From Pseudomonas iranensis (GTDB lineage: Bacteria > Pseudomonadota > Gammaproteobacteria > Pseudomonadales > Pseudomonadaceae), in the NCBI RefSeq assembly GCF_014268585.2, contig NZ_CP077092.1, positions 2,604,001 to 2,668,000 of the forward strand: DNA of 64,000 nt, given 5' to 3'. Below, piece after piece: positions 16,451-25,439 of this stretch; the first letter of the stretch is position 1, and each line of letters begins with the position of its first letter. The position numbers and the translations under genes are program-made. The notes beneath the pieces were generated by a model that was not told where the DNA came from, made no database searches, and saw only the letters and a program-made list of their open reading frames with translations.

Positions 16451-17674
16451 TCAGTTCGAGTAGCGGTATTCCAGCCATGCCCAATACAGTAAAGCCACAG
16501 CACTGATCCCGCCTCCGAGAAAACACACCGCCACCCAGCCATATTGCGCATAGGTATACGTCGCCGCGATCGCGCCCAAACCACTGCCCACCGAGTAAAA
16601 GCACATATACGCACCGACCAGTCGACTCTGCGCATCGGGCCGTGTGGCGAAGATCAGGCTTTGATTGGTCACGTGCACTGCTTGCACGGCGAAGTCGAGC
16701 AAGATCACCCCGACGGCCATCGCCAGCAGCGAACTGTCGACAAATGCGATGGGTAGCCAGGACAGCGTCAGCAGCGCCAGGGCGATGCCGGTGGTGCGAT
16801 TGCCCAAGCCGCGATCGGCCAGGCGCCCAGCCCGTGCGGCGGCGAGCGCACCCGCCACACCGGCCAGACCAAACAGGCCGATCTCCGTATGCGACAGCGA
16901 CAATGGCGGCGCGCTGAGCGGCAGCACCATCGACGTCCACAACACGCTGAAGGCGGCGAAGATCAGCAGGGCGAAGATGCCGCGCACGCGCAGTACCCGC
17001 TCAGTCAAAAACAATTCCAATACCGAGCGCAGCAGTCGCCAGTAACTGCCCTGTGCGGGCGGTTTTGCCGAGGCGGGCAGGGTGCGCCATAACAGCAGGG
17101 CCAAGCCGACCATCAGTACGGCCGAGACAAAATACACGCCGCGCCATCCGGCCAGATCAGCCACTACGCCGGAAACGAAACGCGCCAGCAAAATGCCCAG
17201 CACCACGCCACTGGTGACGGTGCCTACGGCGGCGCCGCGCTGCTCCGGGCGTGCAAGGCTGGCGGTGCAGGCGACCACCACTTGCACCACCACCGCCAGA
17301 AGACCCACCAGCATCATGGCGCCGAGCAACACTCCCCAGCTCTCGGACAGGCCCACGGCACACAGCGCCGTTGCAGACAACAACAGTTGGCTGACGATGA
17401 GTTTCTTGCGATCGAGCAGATCACCCAGCGGCACAATGAACAGCAGCCCGACCGCATAGCCGGCTTGCGTGGCCGTGACCACTACGCCGATTGCACCGGA
17501 TGAAACCCCGAGGCTGGCGGCCATCGATTCCAGCAATGGCTGCGCGAAGTAAACATTGGCCACCGCCATCGCGCAGGTGATTGCAAAGAGAAAAGTCTGC
17601 AAACGACTCAGTGCCGTTGCTGCGCTGTCAGCTGCGGCTTGCGCATTGACCAGGGTTTGCGTCTGGCAGGGCAT
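16451..17674 (-). CDS. MFS transporter (drug efflux type)
   Basis: The 407-residue protein has 12 predicted helices. The first helix region contains ANVYFAQPLLESMAASLGVS and the loop-2 motif is GDLLDRKKLI, matching MFS members annotated as multidrug or sugar-efflux pumps. It is divergent from an HxlR-type regulator gene, with two similar palindromes between them, so expression is probably controlled by that regulator. The substrate is unknown. Confidence 0.88.
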   Translation of the reverse strand: MPCQTQTLVNAQAAADSAATALSRLQTFLFAITCAMAVANVYFAQPLLESMAASLGVSSGAIGVVVTATQAGYAVGLLFIVPLGDLLDRKKLIVSQLLLSATALCAVGLSESWGVLLGAMMLVGLLAVVVQVVVACTASLARPEQRGAAVGTVTSGVVLGILLARFVSGVVADLAGWRGVYFVSAVLMVGLALLLWRTLPASAKPPAQGSYWRLLRSVLELFLTERVLRVRGIFALLIFAAFSVLWTSMVLPLSAPPLSLSHTEIGLFGLAGVAGALAAARAGRLADRGLGNRTTGIALALLTLSWLPIAFVDSSLLAMAVGVILLDFAVQAVHVTNQSLIFATRPDAQSRLVGAYMCFYSVGSGLGAIAATYTYAQYGWVAVCFLGGGISAVALLYWAWLEYRYSN

Positions 17675-17693
17675 CCTTGCTTCCTCTTAGTGT

Positions 17694-17710
17694 GGTTTTG
17701 AATTGAAACC
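17694..17710. promoter_or_regulatory. Candidate HxlR operator 1
   Basis: GGTTT-N7-AAACC is a perfect 5-7-5 inverted repeat just upstream of the MFS gene. A sister site with the same geometry lies at 17735-17751. Confidence 0.5.
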
Positions 17711-17734
17711 GATATGTTGATCTTTATTCATTCG

Positions 17735-17751
17735 GGTTGTTAAATGCAACC
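17735..17751. promoter_or_regulatory. Candidate HxlR operator 2
   Basis: GGTTG-N7-CAACC is a 5-7-5 inverted repeat whose centre is 41 bp (about four helical turns) from the first site. Two such sites in the divergent promoter would suit a dimeric winged-helix regulator. Confidence 0.5.
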
Positions 17752-17781
17752 ACATTCAATAGCCGATCCATCAGGAACCAC

Positions 17782-18237
17782 ATGGCCCGACAACAAACAT
17801 TGGCGCAGAGCGAATGCCCGGTGGCTCGAACCCTCGAAGCCATTGGCGATCGCTGGGCCTTGATGATCATTCGCGATGCGTTCGATGACGTGCGCCGGTT
17901 CAGCGAATTTCAGAAACGTCTGGGCCTGGCCAAGAACATCCTCACGGTCAAACTGAAAATGCTCGTCGAGCTCGGCGTGTTGCAGATTCAGCCCGCGTCG
18001 GACGGCAGTGCCTACAAGGAATACGTGCTCACCGACATGGGCCGCGCGGTGTTCCCCATCGTCGTCAGCCTGCGGCAGTGGGGCGAGCGCTTCCTGTTCG
18101 CGGAAGGCGAGGAGCATTCGATTCTGCTCGACAACGAACGGGCCGAGCCCGTTGAGACAATCGTCGTGCGCTCCAGAGCGGGCGCGGTGCTGGCCCCGGC
18201 GGACTGTCACCGAAAAGTGGTGACGCGCCGGCAATGA
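17782..18237 (+). CDS. HxlR-family winged-helix regulator
   Basis: From ATG 17782 (AGGAA site upstream) the product has 151 residues. The N-terminus SECPVARTLEAIGDRWALMIIRDA contains the conserved Cys and the HxlR wHTH start, followed by the recognition region FSEFQKRLGLAKNILTVKLKMLVELG. The family senses electrophiles or oxidants, often through that N-terminal cysteine. It is divergent from the MFS pump and probably represses it. Confidence 0.9.
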   Translation: MARQQTLAQSECPVARTLEAIGDRWALMIIRDAFDDVRRFSEFQKRLGLAKNILTVKLKMLVELGVLQIQPASDGSAYKEYVLTDMGRAVFPIVVSLRQWGERFLFAEGEEHSILLDNERAEPVETIVVRSRAGAVLAPADCHRKVVTRRQ

Positions 18238-18395
18238 AGCCGGGCGGATAGCCGTGGCGCGTATCGATAGCCGCGCCTTCTCGTGACATGTCGGGTCGGC
18301 GTCTGGCGGGTTTTTGATCTAGGCTGTTTTCGATCCTCGATCAGCAGCGGTGCGCCGTTGCCATATTTCCAGCAACGCGATTACCGGAGTGCCTG

Positions 18396-18821
18396 ATGAG
18401 CCTTTCACCTTTCCACCTCGCCATCCCGGTCTACGATCTTGCCGCTTGCCGGCGTTTTTACGGTGAAGTGTTCGGCCTGGAGGAGGGCCGGTCCAGCGCG
18501 CAATGGGTCGACTTCAACTTCTACGGCCACCAATTGGTGATCCACGAACAGCCGAAAACGGCTGCCCAGCAAAGCATCAACAGCAACCCGGTAGACGGTC
18601 ACGACGTACCGGTCCCGCACTTCGGCATCATTTTGCAGTGGGAGCAATGGGAAGCACTGGCCGAGCGACTGAAGTCATTCGGCACGCAATTCGTGATCGA
18701 GCCCTACATTCGATTCAAGGGTCAGGTCGGCGAACAGGCGACCATGTTTCTACTCGATCCCTGCGGCAATGCGCTGGAATTCAAGGCGTTCAAAGACATG
18801 AGTCAGGTGTTTGCCAAATGA
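18396..18821 (+). CDS. VOC-family (glyoxalase/dioxygenase fold) protein
   Basis: The 141-residue product has one vicinal-oxygen-chelate domain: [22 protein letters not shown] at the N-terminus and [17 protein letters not shown] at the C-terminus. Candidate metal ligands are His in FHLAIPV, His in VPHFG and Glu in ALEFK. The family covers glyoxalases, dioxygenases and antibiotic resistance proteins, so no reaction is assigned. It is convergent with the LysR gene; the two stops adjoin. Confidence 0.85.
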   Translation: MSLSPFHLAIPVYDLAACRRFYGEVFGLEEGRSSAQWVDFNFYGHQLVIHEQPKTAAQQSINSNPVDGHDVPVPHFGIILQWEQWEALAERLKSFGTQFVIEPYIRFKGQVGEQATMFLLDPCGNALEFKAFKDMSQVFAK

Positions 18822-19736
18822 TCACAGCGTAGTGATCTGCCCGTTGCGATCGCGCTCATAAACCTTGTTGGCCTGCAGCTTTTCCTTGAGCCAGCGCTCG
18901 GCCGTGCCCAGCGGCCGTTGGCGTGCCCATAACAGGTCGACGCCGATTTGCCAGTCGGTATGCGGGTATGCCGACAGCTGCAACTCGACCAGTTCGCCAT
19001 TGCCCAGTTCACGCTGGATCAGTTGGCGCGGCAGGGTCGCCCAGCCGAGGCCGGCGCGGACCATTTCCAGCAGCGCCAGATAGCTTTCCGCTTGCCACAG
19101 CTGCGTCGAACGCAGGTATTCACTGCTCGGCAGTTTGCTGGCGTGCGCACTGAACGCCAGGCGCCGGTGCACGTGCAAATCATCGAACGTGACGTTGTCC
19201 AGTTGCGCCAGCGGATGATCGGGATGGCAGACGTGCAGCATGATCAGTTTGCCTAGTTGCTGGAACGCCAGTTCCCGGGGATAGCCTGGTTGCGAAAACG
19301 CCACCCCCAGCACCGCCTCGCCACTGCTGACCAGTTCGCTGACATCGCCGTAGACCGGGTGACGAATGATCAGATCGACAAACGGGAAGGCCTGCTCGAA
19401 CGCTTGCAGCACCGGCATGATCGGGCCGTACGGCGTTTCAATCGCCAGGGTCAGACTCGGTTCGACGCTATCCGAGAGGCAATCAGCGTGGGCCTCGAAG
19501 GTCATGCAGCGCTCCAGTACCGCTTCTGCCTGCACCAGTAATTTATGCCCGCTGGCGGTGAGGGCAGGGCTGCGATTGCGGCGGTCGAACAGCTCGACGC
19601 CAAGGTCGGTTTCAAGATTGGCGATCGCTGCGCTGATGGTCGATTGCGTCTTGCCCAGCTTGCGCCCGGCGGCGGAGAACGAGCCGCTTTTCACCACTTG
19701 GACGAACATCAGCAACTGATCGAGTGAGAAGCGCAC
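18822..19736 (-). CDS. LysR-family regulator
   Basis: I start at GTG 19736 (GGAG site upstream), giving 304 residues whose first segment (FSLDQLLMFVQVVKSGSFSA) is the LysR helix-turn-helix. The effector domain begins near residue 90. It is divergent from the NCS2 purine permease and may regulate it with the deaminase. An upstream in-frame ATG at 19832 would add 32 residues that do not look like the family. Confidence 0.87.
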   Translation of the reverse strand: MRFSLDQLLMFVQVVKSGSFSAAGRKLGKTQSTISAAIANLETDLGVELFDRRNRSPALTASGHKLLVQAEAVLERCMTFEAHADCLSDSVEPSLTLAIETPYGPIMPVLQAFEQAFPFVDLIIRHPVYGDVSELVSSGEAVLGVAFSQPGYPRELAFQQLGKLIMLHVCHPDHPLAQLDNVTFDDLHVHRRLAFSAHASKLPSSEYLRSTQLWQAESYLALLEMVRAGLGWATLPRQLIQRELGNGELVELQLSAYPHTDWQIGVDLLWARQRPLGTAERWLKEKLQANKVYERDRNGQITTL

Positions 19737-19938
19737 GCGGTGTACTCCGAGGTTGAGCGAAATGGCGATTGTGCCGCGTCTTTGCCATCGAAAAAAGCGA
19801 TGGTTGCCAATTTGTTTCATCGTTAAAAACATTCAAGGATGACCCCGCGTCTTCGAACGCCGGGGCCGATTCTCTCTGTGCATCTGTCCCTGAGCGCCCG
19901 CGATTACAACCAACGCTGCCCCTTCAGGAGCTTGTGCC

Positions 19939-21279
19939 ATGACTACACAATGCGTTCACCCGGTCGATGAGGTGTTGCCCCTGCGGCAGCTGGTCACCTT
20001 CGGTCTGCAGCATGTTCTGGTGATGTATGCGGGAGCGGTGGCGGTGCCGCTGATTCTCGGCAGTGCGATGGGGCTGACGTCGGCTCAGGTGGTTTTACTG
20101 ATCAACGCCAACCTGCTGACGTCCGGTGTGGCGACGCTGATTCAGACCCTCGGCTTCTGGAAGTTCGGCGCGCGTTTACCGTTGATTCAGGGCTGCTCGT
20201 TCATTGCGCTGGCGCCGATGATCATGATCGGCAAGGAGTTCGGCCTCAGCCAGATCTTTGGGGCGGTGATCGCCGCCGGCTTCCTGACCATCGCACTGGC
20301 GCCGGTGTTCAGCCGCTTGCTGCGATTCTTTCCGCCCGTGGTGATTGGCAGCCTGATCACCATCATCGGTATTTCACTGATGCCGGCGGCGGCAATCTGG
20401 CTGGGTGGCGGTAATCCCGATTCGCCTGACTTCGGTCGCCCGGCCAATCTGCTGCTGGGCCTGGCCACGGTCAGTGTGACGCTGGTGATTTATGCGAAAT
20501 TCAGCGGTTTCATCGGCAACCTCAGCGTGCTCATCGGCTTGTTTGTCGGCAGCCTGATCGCTGCCGCCTGTGGCATGACGCACTTCAATCGGGTCAGCGA
20601 GGCGGCGTGGTTCGAGTTGAGCGCGCCAATGGCGTTTGGCCCGCCAGAATTTTCTCTGGTACCGATTCTGATCATGACCCTGGCGATGCTGGTGATCATG
20701 GCCGAGACCACTGGCAACTGCCTGGCCATCGGCAAACTGGTCGGCAAACCGACTACGCAGCAGACCCTCGGCAACGCCTTCCGCGCCGACGGCTTGTCGA
20801 CCATGCTCGGTGGTCTGTTCAACAGCTTTCCCTATAACGCCTTCACGCAAAACACCGGCCTGATTGCGCTTTCGAGCATCAAGAGCCGCTTCGTCGTCGC
20901 CGCCGCTGGCGCAATCATGGTGTTGATGGGCTTGTTTCCCAAGCTCGGCGCGCTGATTGCGGCGGTGCCGACGCCGGTGCTGGGCGGCTGCGCGATCGTC
21001 ATGTTCGGCATGACCACGGTGGCGGGCATTCAGGAACTGTCACGGGTGCAGTTCGAAGGCACACGCAACGCCATTATTGTTGCGGTGTCGGTCAGCGTCG
21101 GCGTCTTGCCAATGTCCTTCCCGGCCCTGTTCGAACACGTCGGCCCGACGCTGAAACTGGTGCTCGACAGCGGCATTTTCCTCGGTGCGATCACCGCCAT
21201 TCTGCTCAATGTACTGCTCAACAAACAAAAACCATCGACCGACGCCGTCGGCGCTTCCACGGCCGAACTGGCCGACTGA
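19939..21279 (+). CDS. NCS2-family purine/xanthine permease
   Basis: The 446-residue protein shows the nucleobase:cation symporter-2 pattern: LQHVLVMYAGAVAVPLILG in TM1, LPLIQGCSFIALAPM in TM3, AETTGNCLAIG in TM8 and FNSFPYNAFTQNTGLI in TM9. The TM8 motif has Glu256 but Asn260 where Asp is usual in characterised xanthine/uracil carriers. A cytosine/purine deaminase-type gene follows 33 bp later, suggesting uptake plus deamination of a purine base. Confidence 0.9.
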   Translation: MTTQCVHPVDEVLPLRQLVTFGLQHVLVMYAGAVAVPLILGSAMGLTSAQVVLLINANLLTSGVATLIQTLGFWKFGARLPLIQGCSFIALAPMIMIGKEFGLSQIFGAVIAAGFLTIALAPVFSRLLRFFPPVVIGSLITIIGISLMPAAAIWLGGGNPDSPDFGRPANLLLGLATVSVTLVIYAKFSGFIGNLSVLIGLFVGSLIAAACGMTHFNRVSEAAWFELSAPMAFGPPEFSLVPILIMTLAMLVIMAETTGNCLAIGKLVGKPTTQQTLGNAFRADGLSTMLGGLFNSFPYNAFTQNTGLIALSSIKSRFVVAAAGAIMVLMGLFPKLGALIAAVPTPVLGGCAIVMFGMTTVAGIQELSRVQFEGTRNAIIVAVSVSVGVLPMSFPALFEHVGPTLKLVLDSGIFLGAITAILLNVLLNKQKPSTDAVGASTAELAD

Positions 21280-21312
21280 CTTTTGTCTTTTTCCACTGCC
21301 CAGGAGTTACCC

Positions 21313-21822
21313 ATGAATCAATTCACTCAGCTTGTTCCGGCCGGCGTCAGCGATCTGGACCTGTCATTGCTGCGCCAGACCATCGCCCTGTCGCAGGCGT
21401 CGAAGCAACGTGGCCGGCACCCGTTTGCGGCGCTGGTGGCGGATCGCGACGGCAAGGTGATTGCCGAAGCGGGCAACAATTCGATGCCGCCGGAAGGTGA
21501 TCCCACCCAGCATGCCGAACTGGTCGCGGTGGCTGCGGCGGCGAAGCGGTTGTCACCCACGGAGCTGGAGGCGTGCACGCTGTACACCAGCGCCGAACCT
21601 TGCTGCATGTGCGCGGGCGCGGTGTATTGGACCGGTGTCGGGCGAGTGGTGTATGCGTTGTCGGAACATGCTTTGCTCGGGCTGACCGGCGATCATCCGG
21701 AGAACCCGACGTTCTCGTTGCCGTGTCGCGAAGTGTTTGCCAAAGGGCAGCGCACGGTGAGCGTTTTCGGGCCGATGCTGGAGGCAGAGGCGGCTGAACC
21801 GCATAAAGGTTTCTGGTCTTAG
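21313..21822 (+). CDS. Nucleoside/nucleobase deaminase (zinc, cytidine-deaminase fold)
   Basis: The ATG at 21313 follows a CAGGAG site; the protein has 169 residues. The zinc signature is complete: His67-Ala-Glu69 (HAE) and Pro96-Cys97-x-x-Cys100 (PCCMC). The length and the C-terminus suit guanine deaminase/tRNA-adenosine-deaminase-like enzymes. Its position after a purine permease points to a role in purine base salvage or catabolism. The substrate is inferred from context only. Confidence 0.87.
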   Translation: MNQFTQLVPAGVSDLDLSLLRQTIALSQASKQRGRHPFAALVADRDGKVIAEAGNNSMPPEGDPTQHAELVAVAAAAKRLSPTELEACTLYTSAEPCCMCAGAVYWTGVGRVVYALSEHALLGLTGDHPENPTFSLPCREVFAKGQRTVSVFGPMLEAEAAEPHKGFWS

Positions 21823-21830
21823 TTGTTATG

Positions 21831-21890
21831 GATCGTTCCCACGCTGCTGCGTGGGGACGCATTCGCTGACGCTCTGCATCACTTTTACTT
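21831..21890. repeat. Pseudomonas intergenic repeat with CCCACGC/GCGTGGG hairpin
   Basis: The sequence GATCGTTCCCACGCTGCTGC and the following GTGGGGACGCATTCGCTGAC form a short hairpin (21838-21855) and a tail that I recognise as a common intergenic repeat of pseudomonads. It may act as a terminator for the deaminase gene although it lacks a T-run. The rest of 21823-22000 shows no gene. Confidence 0.45.
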
Positions 21891-22000
21891 CGCCGGGATG
21901 ACATCCACACATTCCCCAGCGGAATGCCCCCCATGAAATCATTGAATTTTTCTTCTCCACGCTCACCGCGTAGCGTGTCGCATAGACAAGGAGAATCGCC

Positions 22001-22735
22001 ATGACCCAACCCGCCACTGACGCCGCCGGCAAATTCGACACCTCCCGCGCCAATGAGTATGCCCGGCAAAGCCGCATTGCCCTGGCTGGCTACGATGCCT
22101 GTCACGACCTGTCGGCCTGCATGCTCGCCGCCAGCCTTGGGCAGTCGCGTCCGGCAAACGTGCTGGTGGTGGGCGCGGGGGGCACCGCACAGGAAATCAT
22201 CGCCATGGCCGCGCTGGAGCCGGAATGGCGCTTCACTGCGGTCGATCCTTCCGGGCCGATGCTGCATGCTGCGACCGAACATCTGCGCGCCAATGATCTA
22301 TTGCACAGAGTCCAGATACATCTCGGTCACGTCGAAGACTTGCCGGCCGACGCATCTTTCGACGCCGCCACCCTGATCGGTGTACTCCATCACCTGGGCG
22401 GTGATGAGGCCAAGCAACAAATACTGCGCTCCATTCAGGCCCGCCTCAAACCCGGCGCGCCATTGATCGTGGCCGGCAATCATTACGCTTACGCCAGTCA
22501 GCCGTTGCTGCTGCAAGCCTGGAGCCAGCGCTGGCGACAGCAGGGCGCAACCGTTGACGAGGTGCAGGCGAAGCTCGGGAAGATCTTGCAGGGCGCTGAT
22601 CCGCCGCACTCGGAGGCGGCGGTTCAAACATTGCTGCATGACGCCGGATTCGGCGATGCAACACGGTTTTTCAGCAGTCTGTTCTGGGGCGCCTGGCTGA
22701 CGTGCAAGCTCAGCCAGGCGACCCGATTTGCCTAA
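22001..22735 (+). CDS. Class I SAM-dependent methyltransferase
   Basis: The 244-residue product has motif I VLVVGAGGTAQEI (about residues 53-65), motif II WRFTAVDPSGPML with the acidic ribose-binding residue, and motif IV FDAATLIGVLHHLG. The family transfers methyl from S-adenosylmethionine to small molecules; the acceptor is unknown. It ends 4 bp inside the 3' end of the convergent small gene. Confidence 0.87.
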   Translation: MTQPATDAAGKFDTSRANEYARQSRIALAGYDACHDLSACMLAASLGQSRPANVLVVGAGGTAQEIIAMAALEPEWRFTAVDPSGPMLHAATEHLRANDLLHRVQIHLGHVEDLPADASFDAATLIGVLHHLGGDEAKQQILRSIQARLKPGAPLIVAGNHYAYASQPLLLQAWSQRWRQQGATVDEVQAKLGKILQGADPPHSEAAVQTLLHDAGFGDATRFFSSLFWGAWLTCKLSQATRFA

Positions 22736-22980
22736 GCCTCCGTCCAGTCCAGCGCTGCCGTCTCGCGCCATTTCACGTCGGTGATCCCATAGCGCTCGGC
22801 CTGGGGTTTGGAAACCACTTTCAACGGTGGTTTACCCGGTTTCGGAATCGGCGCAATACCGGCGTCACAGCTCGCCCAATGCCAAGCGTCGGCGTTGCGC
22901 ATACTCTTGGCGCGAATGACGAATGATTTTGGCTGGTCGTGATGTTTGTATTCGATGACGAAAATATCGGTGCTACGCAT
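22732..22980 (-). CDS. Small DUF6555-like hypothetical protein
   Basis: The ATG at 22980 has a near-perfect AAGGAGG site. The 82-residue product contains FVIEYKHHDQPKSFVIRAK and AWHWASCDAGIAPIPKPGK, a pattern I associate with the Pseudomonas DUF6555 family; that family name is from memory. There is no signal peptide or membrane segment. The function is unknown. Confidence 0.78.
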   Translation of the reverse strand: MRSTDIFVIEYKHHDQPKSFVIRAKSMRNADAWHWASCDAGIAPIPKPGKPPLKVVSKPQAERYGITDVKWRETAALDWTEA

Positions 22981-23064
22981 GAGTTCCTCCTTACGCTCAT
23001 ACGTAAATGATTTTGTCCGACAAGAAAAATTCAAAGGATTTTCTGGCCGGATGATCAGCGTCAT

Positions 23065-23307
23065 TCAGCGCTCTAAAACGCGGTTCTTCATGAAACCGCG
23101 CAGGTTCATCAGGAACAGGCAAAGCTGAAGAACGATCAGCGCGTAAGCCCCGGCATGGACGCCCCAGATTACCCACAAAAGATTGCTCAGACTGAAACAA
23201 ACAAAGCCGCTCATGCGCCGTTGCGGTCGTTGCGAACCGATCAGCCACGCGGCCAGAACGGTGACCAGCATCGCCGGCCATTGCACCCAATCCAGATATG
23301 CCAACAC
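23065..23307 (-). CDS. Small triple-helix membrane protein
   Basis: From GTG 23307 (GAGGAAAG site upstream; TTG at 23304 is equally possible) the product has 80 residues with three hydrophobic segments (QWPAMLVTVLAAWLIG, SGFVCFSLSNLLWVIWGV, AYALIVLQLCLFLMN). The three-helix layout and size recall SemiSWEET-type half transporters, but I see no diagnostic motif. The role is unknown. Confidence 0.65.
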   Translation of the reverse strand: MLAYLDWVQWPAMLVTVLAAWLIGSQRPQRRMSGFVCFSLSNLLWVIWGVHAGAYALIVLQLCLFLMNLRGFMKNRVLER

Positions 23308-23393
23308 CCTTTCCTCTGCACAGATTTGCTTGATGCAGAAAGGGTACACAGCAACCGAAGGATGGTCACCGATGAGCCTTGAACCTTGTCCCA

Positions 23394-23427
23394 ACAAAAA
23401 ACCACTTGGATCAGAAACCCAAGTGGT
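23394..23427 (-). terminator. Rho-independent terminator after the SDR gene
   Basis: On the minus strand the stem ACCACTTGG/CCAAGTGGT with a 9-base loop is followed by six T. It lies 22 bp past the stop of the SDR gene. Confidence 0.85.
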
Positions 23428-23448
23428 CGGAAGTATTCGGCGCTTTAA

Positions 23449-24213
23449 TCAAGCCACCGGAATAGGATTTTCCAGCAGCGACAGGTTGAACTGCTCGATC
23501 AACCCGTGCTCGTTCGCGCCCTGGTTGGCTCGCAGCGGCAAGACTCGGTCAACCAGCACTTCGGTAGTGGCGGTTTTCAGCTTGATCAGGGTTTCCTCGA
23601 TAAACTCGCCCAGCGGCATGGCGCGCTCGTCGCCGCTCTTGTGAATCAGGTCGGTATCGACCCAAGGTGGCGCGATTTCCAGGACCTTGACGCTGGTGTC
23701 GCGCAGCATGAAACGCTGCGACAGCGAGTAGGAATGGATCGCCGCTTTGGTTGCCGAATACAACGCCGTGGTCGCCAGCGGCAGGTAGGCCAGCACCGAG
23801 CTGTTGTTGATGATGTAGGCCTCGGGCTGACGCTTGAGGTGTTCGACGAACGCGGCGCTGACGCGCACTGGGCCGAGGAGGTTGGTCTGCAACAGAGCGA
23901 CGGCCTGCGCATCGTCGTAGTCGCCGGAACCCGCGTTGTCGAAGGGCATGATTCCGGCGTTGTTGATGATTACGTTCAACGACGGATGGCGGCGGATGAC
24001 TTCGGCGGCGACGTCCTTGATCTGCTGCGCATCGTTGATGTCCAGCTGCACGGTGTCGATGCCAGGATTCGCCTGGGCAATCTCTGCCAGCAGGGTCTGG
24101 CGACGACCAGCGATGATGACCTTGTTGCCGCGCTGATGCAGGGCCTCGGCCAGTGCGCGGCCGATGCCGGAAGTGCCGCCGGTGATGAAGATCGTGTTGG
24201 CTTCAAGTTTCAT
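23449..24213 (-). CDS. Short-chain dehydrogenase/reductase (DltE-like)
   Basis: The 254-residue SDR has the cofactor motif TGGTSGIG (11-18), NNAG (84-87), a Ser at about 139 and the catalytic Tyr152-x3-Lys156 (YSATK). The product resembles classical SDRs labelled DltE-like. It is divergent from a GlxA-type regulator, whose likely target it is. The substrate is unknown. Confidence 0.9.
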   Translation of the reverse strand: MKLEANTIFITGGTSGIGRALAEALHQRGNKVIIAGRRQTLLAEIAQANPGIDTVQLDINDAQQIKDVAAEVIRRHPSLNVIINNAGIMPFDNAGSGDYDDAQAVALLQTNLLGPVRVSAAFVEHLKRQPEAYIINNSSVLAYLPLATTALYSATKAAIHSYSLSQRFMLRDTSVKVLEIAPPWVDTDLIHKSGDERAMPLGEFIEETLIKLKTATTEVLVDRVLPLRANQGANEHGLIEQFNLSLLENPIPVA

Positions 24214-24329
24214 GAGCTGCGTCCCGCAAGTGGATTGATTGGTATGTGAGCCATGATGGAGAAAACCTGCTCCGACCTGAATGACGTATGTGGTAGTGTT
24301 TCAGGACATTCAACAACCGGAGCGCGACC

Positions 24330-25274
24330 ATGCATCGAGTCGGCTATCTGCTCACGGAAGGTTTTCAGGTCATGGCGCTGGCGACCCAGTCGGTGTTCGA
24401 GTTCGCCAACATCGTCACCGGCAAAGCCGTGTACAAGGTGCAGAACTTTTCCCAGGCCGGCGGCATCGTCAGCTCCTCGCTGGGCTTGCACGTCGATACG
24501 TTGCCACTGACGCAGGCGGGGCTGGCCGACAGTTGGCTGGTGGCTGGCACGCTGACTCCGCTGACGCCGCCCGATGCTGACGTGCTGCAAAGCGTGCGCG
24601 GGCTCGCCGACGGCGCACGCCGCGTGGCCGGCATCTGCACCGGCTCGTTCTTACTGGCGCAGGCCGGTGTGCTGGATAACCGCCGCGTGACCACGCACTG
24701 GGCGTTCGCCCCGGCGCTGCGCAGGATGCATCCGTCGGTGAATGTCGAGGACGACCGAATCTTCATCATCGACGGCCCGGTGTGGACATCGGCGGGCATG
24801 ACCGCTGGTGTCGACATGGCGCTGGGTATGGTCGAGAAGGACCTGGGCAGCGAAATCGCCCGCTCGGTCGCCCATCGACTGGTGATGCATCAGCGTAGGT
24901 CCGGAGGCCAGTCGCAGCATTCGGAATTGCTGTCGCTGTCGCCCAAATCCGACCGCATTCAGAGTGCGCTGGATTACGCGCGCAAGCACCTCAATCGCCC
25001 GCTGAGTGTCGAAGAACTGGCCGAAGTGGTGCACCTGAGTCCGCGGCAATTCACCCGCGTGTTCACCGCCGAAACCGGCCAGTCACCAGCCAAGGCGATA
25101 GAGAGCCTAAGGCTGGAAGCGGCGCGGTTGCTGATCGAGCAAAGCAGTCACAGTCTGGATGTGGTCGCCAGGGAAACCGGGTTTCGTGACCGCCGGCACA
25201 TGCGCGAGGTGTTCATGCGCGGCTTTGGCGTGCCGCCGCAGGCGGTACGGCGGGATTCGCGGCGGATGGTGTGA
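24330..25274 (+). CDS. GlxA-family transcriptional regulator (DJ-1/PfpI + AraC HTH)
   Basis: The protein has 314 residues. Residues 1 to about 190 form a DJ-1/PfpI class I glutamine amidotransferase-like domain with the elbow motif GICTGSFLLAQAGVLDNRRVT. Residues about 205-312 are an AraC helix-turn-helix pair (HLSPRQFTRVFTAETGQSPA). GlxA-type regulators often control neighbouring oxidoreductases; the divergent SDR is the obvious target. A GGAG site precedes the ATG. Confidence 0.9.
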   Translation: MHRVGYLLTEGFQVMALATQSVFEFANIVTGKAVYKVQNFSQAGGIVSSSLGLHVDTLPLTQAGLADSWLVAGTLTPLTPPDADVLQSVRGLADGARRVAGICTGSFLLAQAGVLDNRRVTTHWAFAPALRRMHPSVNVEDDRIFIIDGPVWTSAGMTAGVDMALGMVEKDLGSEIARSVAHRLVMHQRRSGGQSQHSELLSLSPKSDRIQSALDYARKHLNRPLSVEELAEVVHLSPRQFTRVFTAETGQSPAKAIESLRLEAARLLIEQSSHSLDVVARETGFRDRRHMREVFMRGFGVPPQAVRRDSRRMV

Positions 25275-25306
25275 GGCTCGTGTTGATTAACCAACGTCCC
25301 AATACC

Positions 25307-25335
25307 AAGGAGCGAGCCTGCTCGCGATGACGCCA
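25307..25335. repeat. Single REP element
   Basis: GGAGCGAGCCTGCTCGCGAT is a lone REP half without an inverted partner, 32 bp after the GlxA-type gene. Confidence 0.8.
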
Positions 25336-25439
25336 GCCCATTCACAGCCACATAAACAGAAAACCCTCAGCCCGTTTAAACAGTAACTCCAGCCTCAAGC
25401 AAACGGCTACAACGCCTTGCGCCATTCCCTACGACTACG

